Assembly (NCBI GenBank): GCA_002027195.1
Contig: MWJO01000066.1
Span: 1 to 46,557 of the forward strand
Length of the DNA: 46,557 bases
Origin: Streptomyces sp. GKU 895
Lineage (GTDB): Bacteria > Actinomycetota > Actinomycetes > Streptomycetales > Streptomycetaceae
Reading direction: 5' to 3'
The notes beneath the pieces were generated by a model, which saw only the letters and a program-made list of their open reading frames with translations, was not told the DNA's origin and made no database searches. Shown piece after piece: positions 40,796 through 46,557 of this stretch. The stretch's first letter is position 1; the number at the start of each line of letters is the position of its first letter. A program made the position numbers and the translations under genes.

Positions 40796-43026
40796 GTGTC
40801 CCGCACCGCCCTGCGTATCTGCCCCCTGTGCGAGGCCACCTGCGGCCTGACCCTCACCATCGAGGGGACCCGGGTCACCGGCGCCCGCGGCGATCGCGAC
40901 GACGTGTTCAGCCAGGGGTTCATCTGCCCCAAGGGCGCCTCCTTCGGCGCGTCGACGGCGATCCCGACCGGCTGCGCACCCCGCTGGTCCGCAAGGACGG
41001 TGAGCTGCGCGAGGCCACCTGGGAGGAGGCCTTCGACGCGGTCGCCGCCGGCATCCGCCCGGCCGTCGAGCGGTACGGGCCGAACGTCGTCGGTGTCGTC
41101 CTAGGCAACCCCAACGTGCACACCATGGCCGGCGCCCTCTACCCGCCGGTGCTGCTCGCCGGCCTCGGCACCCGCAGCGTCTTCACCGCCTCGACGGTCG
41201 ACCAGATGCCCAAGCACGTCTCCAGCGGGCTCCTCTTCGGCGACGCCAACGCCATCCCGGTGCCCGACCTCGACCACACCCACCATCTGCTGCTCATCGG
41301 GGCCAACCCGCTGGAGTCCAACGGCAGTCTGTGCACCGCCCCCGACTTCCCCGGCAAGCTCAAGGCGCTCAAGGCCCGCGGCGGCACCCTCACCGTCATC
41401 GACCCGCGCCGCACCCGCACCGCCAAGCTCGCCGACCGCCACCTCGCGATCCGCCCCGGCGCCGACGCGCTGCTGCTCGCGGCCATGACGTACACCCTCT
41501 TCGAGGAAGACCTCGTGGACACGGGGGAGCTGACCCCGCATCTCCAGGGGATCGACGAACTCCGGGACGCCGTCGCGGACTTCACCCCGGAAGCCGTCGC
41601 CGACGCCTGTGACGTCGACGCCGCCACCATCCGCACCCTCGCCCGCGAGCTCGCCGCCGCGCCCACCGCCGCCGTCTACGCCCGCATCGGCAGCTGCACC
41701 GTCCCGCACGGCACGCTCGCCAGCTGGCTGGTCGACGTGCTGAACGTCCTCACCGGGAACCTCGACCGGCCGGGCGGCGCCCTCTTCCCGCAGGCCGCCA
41801 CCGACCGCACGCCCCGGCCCGCCGGACCCAGCCACGGCTTCGCGCTCGGGCGCTGGCACTCCCGGGTGAGCCGGCACCCCGAGGCCAAGGGCGAGCTGCC
41901 GATCTCCGCGCTCGCCGAGGAGATCGACACCGCGACCGAGGAGGGCGAGCCGATCCGGGTGGTCGTCACCGTCGCCGCCAACCCCGTCCTGTCGGTGCCC
42001 GACGGCGACCGGCTCGACAAGGCGCTCGGCGGGCTCGACTTCATGGTCAGCGTCGACCCCTACCTCAACGAGACCTCGCGCCACGCCGACGTGGTCCTGC
42101 CCCCGCCGCCGCCCTCGCAGAGCCCGCACCACGACTTCGCCTTCAACACCCTCGCCGTCCGCAACCAGGTCCGCTACACCCGCCCCGCCGTCCCGCTGGA
42201 GCCCGGCCGGATGGCCGAGACCGAGATCCTGGCCCGGCTGGTCCTCGCCGCCACCGGCATGCACGGCGCCGACCCGTCGGCCGTGGACGACCTGGTCATC
42301 GGGCAGACCCTCGGCAAGGCCGTCAAGGAGCCGCACTCGCCCGTGCACGGCCGTGACGCCAAGGAACTCGCCGGGCTGCTCACCGGCGTCACGGGCCCCG
42401 AGCGACGGCTCGACATGATGCTGCGCCTCGGCCCCTACGGCGACGGCTTCGGCGTACGGCCGGACGGGCTGAACCTGGAGAAGCTGCTGGCGCATCCGCA
42501 CGGCATCGACCTCGGACCGCTCGCCTCCCGGCTGCCGCAGCCGCTGAAGACCCGCAGCGGGAAGGTGGAGCTGCTGCCGCAGCCGATCGCCGACGACCTG
42601 CCGCGTCTGCGGCAGGCCATGGCCGAGCGGGCGGAGGGCCTGGTTCTCGTCGGCCGCCGCCACCTGCGCTCCAACAACAGCTGGATGCACAACGTCCCCG
42701 CCCTCACCGGCGGCACCAACCGCTGCACCCTGCACATCCACCCCGAGGACGCCGAGAGTCTCGGGCTCGTCGACGGACAGCCGGTCGGGGTGAAGGGCGC
42801 CGGGGGAGCGGTGACCGCGCCCGTGGAGATCACCGACACCGTGCGCCGGGGCGTGGTCAGCCTCCCGCACGGCTGGGGTCACGACCGCCCCGGCACCCGG
42901 ATGAACCACGCCGCCCAGGACCCCGGTGTCAACGTGAACCAGCTGCTCGACGGCCGTCTCCTGGACCCGCTGTCAGGCAACGCGGTCCTCAACGCTGTCC
43001 CGGTCGAGTTGATCACAAAGCCGTGA
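40796..43026 (+). CDS. Molybdopterin (bis-MGD) oxidoreductase, apparent frameshift
   Basis: Joined length is 743 aa. Starts at GTG 40796 with GGGAGG upstream. An N-terminal [4Fe-4S] cluster is bound by C9-x2-C12-x3-C16 and C44 (CPLCEATC, ICPKG). The Mo-bis-PGD domains follow. The C-terminal molybdopterin-dinucleotide-binding domain has LRSNNSWMHN and GTRMNHAAQDPGVNVNQL. One G is missing near 40947-40951, after PKGASFGA, and the frame resumes at GDPDRLRTPLVRKDGE. It is a DMSO-reductase/formate-dehydrogenase-like enzyme without signal peptide, so cytoplasmic. No partner iron-sulfur or membrane subunit is nearby; electron donor and substrate unknown. Confidence 0.85.
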
Positions 43027-43053
43027 CCTGCAGTTTTGCGCTTATTGCTCGCG

Positions 43054-43140
43054 CGTCAACGTCTTGTTAACACCGCTTGACGGCACCTAACGTCCATCGC
43101 ACCGCCGGCCCTGGTGGGAGTTCAAGGGCGAACGTTAGGT
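43054..43140 (+). promoter_or_regulatory. Dyads in the promoter/leader of the citrate transporter gene
   Basis: CGTCAA (43054-43059) and TTGACG (43077-43082) flank a central TGTTAACA (43065-43072), nearly concentric. Downstream, ACCTAACGT (43085-43093) and ACGTTAGGT (43132-43140) form perfect 9-bp arms 38 nt apart; the right arm ends 8 nt before the ATG, over the ribosome-binding position. The first looks like an operator, the second like a leader hairpin or a second operator pair. Confidence 0.5.
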
Positions 43141-43148
43141 ATCCACTC

Positions 43149-44555
43149 ATGCTGACCATCCTCGGCTTCGCCATGATCGCGACCTTCCTGGTCCTGATCA
43201 TGATGAAGAAGATGTCGCCGATCGCGGCGCTCGTACTGATCCCGGCACTGTTCTGTGTGTTCGTCGGTAAGGGCGCCAAGCTCGGTGACTATGTCATCGA
43301 CGGCGTCACCAGCCTCGCCCCCACCGCGGCGATGCTCATGTTCGCGATCGTCTACTTCGGTGTGATGATCGACGTCGGCCTCTTCGACCCGATCGTGCGG
43401 GGCATCCTGAAGTTCGCGAAGGCCGACCCGATGCGGATCGTCGTCGGCACCGCGATCCTCGCCGCGATCGTCTCCCTCGACGGCGACGGCTCGACCACCT
43501 TCATGATCACTGTCTCGGCGATGTACCCGCTGTACAAGCGCCTGAAGATGAGCCTGGTCGTGATGACCGGTGTCGCCGCCATGGCCAACGGCGTGATGAA
43601 CACCCTGCCGTGGGGCGGCCCGACCGCCCGTGCCGCCACCGCGCTCAAGCTCGACGCCAGCGACATCTTCGTCCCGATGATCCCGGCCCTCGCGGTCGGT
43701 CTGGTCGGCGTGTTCGTCATGTCGTACTTCTTCGGGCTGCGCGAGCGCAGGCGCCTGGGCGTGCTGACGCTGGACGAGGTCCTCGTGGAGGAGACCGTCG
43801 AGGAGAAGGAGTCCGAGACCGTTCTCGTGGGCGCCGGCTCCGGTCACACGAAGGCTCCTGTGACCTCCGGAGGAGCCGGCACCGGCGCCGAGGACGACGA
43901 GGAGCAGGAGCGCTTCACGGTCCTCGACCCCCAGCGCGCCACCCTGCGTCCCAAGCTGTACTGGTTCAACGCCCTGGTCACCGTCACCCTGCTGACCGCC
44001 ATGATCATGGAGTGGCTGCCGATCCCGGTGCTGTTCATGCTCGGTGCCGCGCTCGTGCTCACCGTCAACTTCCCGCACATCCCCGACCAGAAGGCCCGGC
44101 TCGCCGCCCACGCCGACAACGTCCTGAACGTCTCCGGCATGGTCTTCGCCGCCGCCGTCTTCACCGGCGTCCTGCAGGGCACCGGCATGGTCGACCACAT
44201 GGCCCGCTGGATGGTCGACGTCATCCCCGAGGGCATGGGCCCCCACATGGCCCTCGTCACCGGCCTGTTGAGCCTGCCGCTCACCTACTTCATGTCCAAC
44301 GACGGCTTCTACTTCGGCGTCCTGCCGGTCCTCGCGGAGGCCGGCGCCGCCCACGGCGTCTCGCCGCTGGAGATGGCCCGCGCCTCCCTCGTCGGCCAGC
44401 CGCTGCACATGTCGAGCCCGCTCGTCCCGGCCGTGTACGTCCTGGTCGGCATGGCCAAGGTGGAGTTCGGCGACCACACCCGGTTCGTGGTCAAGTGGGC
44501 CGCCCTCACCTGCCTGATCATCCTCGGGGCGGGCATCCTCTTCGGCATCGTCTGA
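43149..44555 (+). CDS. CitMHS-family metal-citrate symporter
   Basis: 468-aa polytopic transporter starting at ATG 43149. Twelve or so helices are predicted; a cytoplasmic loop of about 60 acidic residues (VEEKESETV ... EDDEEQE) lies mid-protein. Family motifs include SLDGDGSTTFMI and SNDGFYFGVLPVL. CitMHS members carry citrate complexed with divalent metal or iron; an S. coelicolor homologue has been reported to take up metal-citrate. The long upstream region suggests regulated expression, probably by citrate or metal availability. Confidence 0.9.
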   Translation: MLTILGFAMIATFLVLIMMKKMSPIAALVLIPALFCVFVGKGAKLGDYVIDGVTSLAPTAAMLMFAIVYFGVMIDVGLFDPIVRGILKFAKADPMRIVVGTAILAAIVSLDGDGSTTFMITVSAMYPLYKRLKMSLVVMTGVAAMANGVMNTLPWGGPTARAATALKLDASDIFVPMIPALAVGLVGVFVMSYFFGLRERRRLGVLTLDEVLVEETVEEKESETVLVGAGSGHTKAPVTSGGAGTGAEDDEEQERFTVLDPQRATLRPKLYWFNALVTVTLLTAMIMEWLPIPVLFMLGAALVLTVNFPHIPDQKARLAAHADNVLNVSGMVFAAAVFTGVLQGTGMVDHMARWMVDVIPEGMGPHMALVTGLLSLPLTYFMSNDGFYFGVLPVLAEAGAAHGVSPLEMARASLVGQPLHMSSPLVPAVYVLVGMAKVEFGDHTRFVVKWAALTCLIILGAGILFGIV

Positions 44556-44577
44556 TCAGCGGAGGGAGAAACCGATC

Positions 44578-45816
44578 ATGGTGCCCGGTGGGAACCGCGG
44601 CTGGCTGCTCCGCCTCGTCATCGCCTTCGGCTTCGCGCAGGGGGCGGTGTCGATGGCCCGGCCCGCCGTGTCCTACCGGGCCCTCGCGCTGGGCGCGGAC
44701 GAACAGGCCATCGGCGTCATCGCGGGGGTCTACGCCCTGCTCCCGCTGTTCGCCGCGGTCCCGCTGGGCCGGCGCACCGACCACGGCCGCTGCGCACCCC
44801 TGCTGCCCGTCGGCGTGGTCCTGATAGCGGGCGGCTGCGTACTGAGTGGTGTCGTCAACTCCCTGTGGGCGATGGCGATCTGGAGCGGCGTGATGGGCCT
44901 CGGCCATCTCTGCTTCGTGATCGGCGCGCAGTCCCTGGTCGCCCGCCAGTCCGCCCCGCACGAACAGGACCGCAACTTCGGCCACTTCACCATCGGCGCC
45001 TCCCTCGGCCAGCTCGTCGGCCCGGTCGCCGCGGGCGCGCTGATCGGCGGCAAGGACATGGCCGGCACCAGCGCGCTCGCCCTGCTCGTGGCAGGGGCGG
45101 GCGCCGCGGTCGCGTTCACCTCGCTGTGGCGCATCGAGGACCGTACGGCGGTCAAGTCCCGTACGGGACAAGGCGACCGGGTCCCGGTCGGACGCATCCT
45201 GCGGGCCCGGGGCGTCCCGGCCGGCATCTTCATCAGCCTCGCCGTCCTCTCCGCGACCGACATCCTCACCGCCTACCTCCCGGTGGTCGGCGAACACCGG
45301 GGCATCGCCCCGTCCGTGATCGGCCTCCTGCTCAGCCTCCGCGCGGCGGCCACGATCGCCTGCCGGCTGGTGCTGACCCCGCTGCTGCGGCTGCTGGGCC
45401 GCACCATGTTGCTGACGGTCACCTGTCTGCTGGCGGCCGTGCTGTGCGCGGGCATCGCGCTGCCGGTGCCGGTGTGGGCGCTCGCGCTGATGCTGGCCGT
45501 GCTCGGCTTCTGCCTCGGCGTCGGGCAGCCGCTGTCCATGACGACGGTCGTGCAGGCGGCGCCCGACGGCGCCCGCTCCACCGCCCTCGCCCTGCGCCTG
45601 ACCGGCAACCGCCTCGGCCAGGTCGCCGCGCCGGCCACGGCGGGCCTGGTCGCGGGCGTCGCGGGCGTGGCGGCGCCGTTCGTGATGCTGGGCGCGCTGC
45701 TGCTCCTGTCGGCCGGGGTGGCCCTGCGGTCGCCGACGCGGCAGGCCGGGGAGGCGGGGGCGGCGCCGGGGGTCCGCCGTTCGGGAGCGGCGGTGGGCCG
45801 TAAGGAGGACGCCTGA
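44578..45816 (+). CDS. MFS transporter
   Basis: 412-aa major facilitator with 12 predicted helices. The loop 2-3 motif appears as AVPLGRRTDHGRC, a relaxed version of the GxLaDrxGrk motif A. The central loop carries VKSRTGQGDRVPVGR. It starts at ATG 44578 with GGAGGGAG about 9 nt upstream, 22 nt after the citrate transporter stop, so the two are probably co-transcribed. Substrate unknown. Confidence 0.85.
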   Translation: MVPGGNRGWLLRLVIAFGFAQGAVSMARPAVSYRALALGADEQAIGVIAGVYALLPLFAAVPLGRRTDHGRCAPLLPVGVVLIAGGCVLSGVVNSLWAMAIWSGVMGLGHLCFVIGAQSLVARQSAPHEQDRNFGHFTIGASLGQLVGPVAAGALIGGKDMAGTSALALLVAGAGAAVAFTSLWRIEDRTAVKSRTGQGDRVPVGRILRARGVPAGIFISLAVLSATDILTAYLPVVGEHRGIAPSVIGLLLSLRAAATIACRLVLTPLLRLLGRTMLLTVTCLLAAVLCAGIALPVPVWALALMLAVLGFCLGVGQPLSMTTVVQAAPDGARSTALALRLTGNRLGQVAAPATAGLVAGVAGVAAPFVMLGALLLLSAGVALRSPTRQAGEAGAAPGVRRSGAAVGRKEDA

Positions 45817-45865
45817 CGGAGTGTCGGGCCGGGTTCTCCCACATCGGGCAGCACATGTGACACAG

Positions 45866-45904
45866 AGTCAGACGCGATGCGATTTGTATGAAAATCGCCT
45901 GACT
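45866..45904 (+). promoter_or_regulatory. Leader hairpin before the anchored secreted protein
   Basis: AGTCAG (45866-45871), an unpaired 7-nt stretch, GCGATTT (45879-45885), a 6-nt loop, AAATCGC (45892-45898) and CTGACT (45899-45904). It ends 2 nt before the GGAGGA ribosome site at 45906-45911, so it could shape translation, or be the operator or the terminator of the preceding MFS gene. Confidence 0.4.
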
Positions 45905-45918
45905 CGGAGGACATACGC

Positions 45919-46530
45919 ATGCCCATCGCCGTCCGCCCCCGCCGCGTTCGCGGCCGTACCGCAGCCCTCGCGGCGCTCACCGTCGCCGGCACCGCACTGA
46001 TCGGCGCGCCCGCCGTCGCGGCTCCCGGGGACAACGGGGACGTCAAGATCCATGAGGTCGGCACGCCCTTCAACGACCAGCGCGACGAACCGAAGGTCTG
46101 CGACTTCTACCTCGCGGCCTTCAACTTCGACGACAGCGAGCACTTCACCTGGACCATCGACGGACAGAGCAACGGCCCGAACGCCGGCACCGGTCACCTC
46201 TCCGGCACCCTGACGGCCGACAGCAACGGCGATGCGCACAGCCTGCCTCTGGGGCTGCCCAACGGCCTGTACAAGCTCGTCTGGAAGGGCGACAACTGGC
46301 AGGGCGCCGGCAAGCAGAAGGTGTTCACCGTGGACTGCGCGAGCCCGAAGCCGACGCCGAGCATGCCGGGCGGCGGTCCCGGCGGTCCGAACGGTGGCCC
46401 GCCGGCCGGCGGTGGCGGACTCGCCCGGGACGCGGCGATGGGGCCGGTCGCCGGTGCGGCGGCAGTGGGCCTGGCCGCGGTCGGCGGGGCGGTGTGGTTG
46501 CGGCTTCGCCGTCGCCCGCATGGCGCGTAG
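45919..46530 (+). CDS. Secreted, C-terminally membrane-anchored protein
   Basis: 203-aa exported protein. The signal peptide ends APAVA at about residue 34. A beta-rich domain follows, with two Cys (KVCDFYLAAFNFDD and FTVDCASP). A Pro/Gly-rich spacer leads to a C-terminal helix (AGAAAVGLAAVGGAVWL) and basic tail (RLRRRPHGA). The tail has no LAxTG motif, so anchoring is by membrane only or by another route. GGAGGA precedes ATG 45919. Function unknown; related short proteins are common in Streptomyces. Confidence 0.82.
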   Translation: MPIAVRPRRVRGRTAALAALTVAGTALIGAPAVAAPGDNGDVKIHEVGTPFNDQRDEPKVCDFYLAAFNFDDSEHFTWTIDGQSNGPNAGTGHLSGTLTADSNGDAHSLPLGLPNGLYKLVWKGDNWQGAGKQKVFTVDCASPKPTPSMPGGGPGGPNGGPPAGGGGLARDAAMGPVAGAAAVGLAAVGGAVWLRLRRRPHGA

Positions 46531-46557
46531 CAGTCCCGGGCACGCGCCTCGGCGCGG

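Noticed and set aside
1..46557. tRNA, rRNA, CRISPR, insertion sequences or phage genes
   Set aside because: None seen: no transposase motifs, no regularly spaced repeats, and no recognisable tRNA arms in the intergenic gaps read by eye.

Overview
The window is a chromosomal segment of a Streptomyces-like actinomycete. The evidence is very high GC with strong third-position GC bias, frequent GTG and TTG starts, many 4-nt ATGA/GTGA gene overlaps, and family content typical of the genus (DnaE2/ImuB, AA10 LPMO with a class-E sortase signal, SGNH lipase, ECF sigma/RskA pair, orphan type ISP protein). From memory, gene content and order resemble the S. coelicolor region around SCO1710-SCO1739 (citrate transporter, hmgA, SGNH lipase, dnaE2); this was not searched here. 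No rRNA, tRNA, CRISPR array, prophage or insertion sequence was seen.

Layout. 1-4.0 kb: 5'-truncated dnaE2 coupled to an ImuB-like Y-family protein. 4.0-5.0 kb: divergent cupin and MarR genes sharing two palindromic operators. 5.1-7.1 kb: secreted lipase and an AA10 LPMO, convergent over a strong bidirectional terminator, with a Crp-type palindrome before the lipase. 7.1-12.2 kb: small enzymes and regulators (GNAT, a 44-aa protein, methyltransferase, DUF402, tandem GNAT, GntR, DUF72, AAA ATPase). 12.4-22.2 kb: a cell-surface polysaccharide locus with a GH39-like hydrolase, a flippase fused to a second polytopic domain, a polysaccharide deacetylase, two GT2 glycosyltransferases, a CelD-like acyltransferase and a small membrane protein. 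22.4-26.3 kb: subtilisin-type protease, SGNH lipase and a receptor Ser/Thr kinase. 26.4-33.2 kb: a minus-strand operon (DUF4331, TPR, His-rich NicO-type transporter) divergent from an ECF sigma/anti-sigma pair, followed by a small basic protein. 33.4-36 kb: ABC-2 exporter and divergent TetR with paired operators. 36-39.3 kb: orphan type ISP specificity-like protein, GntR/UTRA regulator and homogentisate dioxygenase. 39.4-46.5 kb: lipoprotein-TetR pair, molybdopterin oxidoreductase, CitMHS transporter, MFS transporter and a secreted, membrane-anchored protein.

Two groups deserve most attention. The polysaccharide locus combines the parts of a Wzx-type exopolysaccharide pathway, including a GH39-like enzyme as in Pseudomonas Psl. 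The DUF4331/TPR/NicO operon facing an ECF sigma/RskA pair looks like a sigma-controlled envelope and metal module.

A major caveat: about ten single-base indels break otherwise well-conserved frames (dnaE2, LPMO, celD-like, NicO, DUF4331, hmgA, TetR, molybdopterin oxidoreductase). In every complete broken gene, undoing the indels gives a whole-codon family-length protein. This points to sequence or assembly error rather than pseudogenes, and the affected genes are annotated here as joined CDS.
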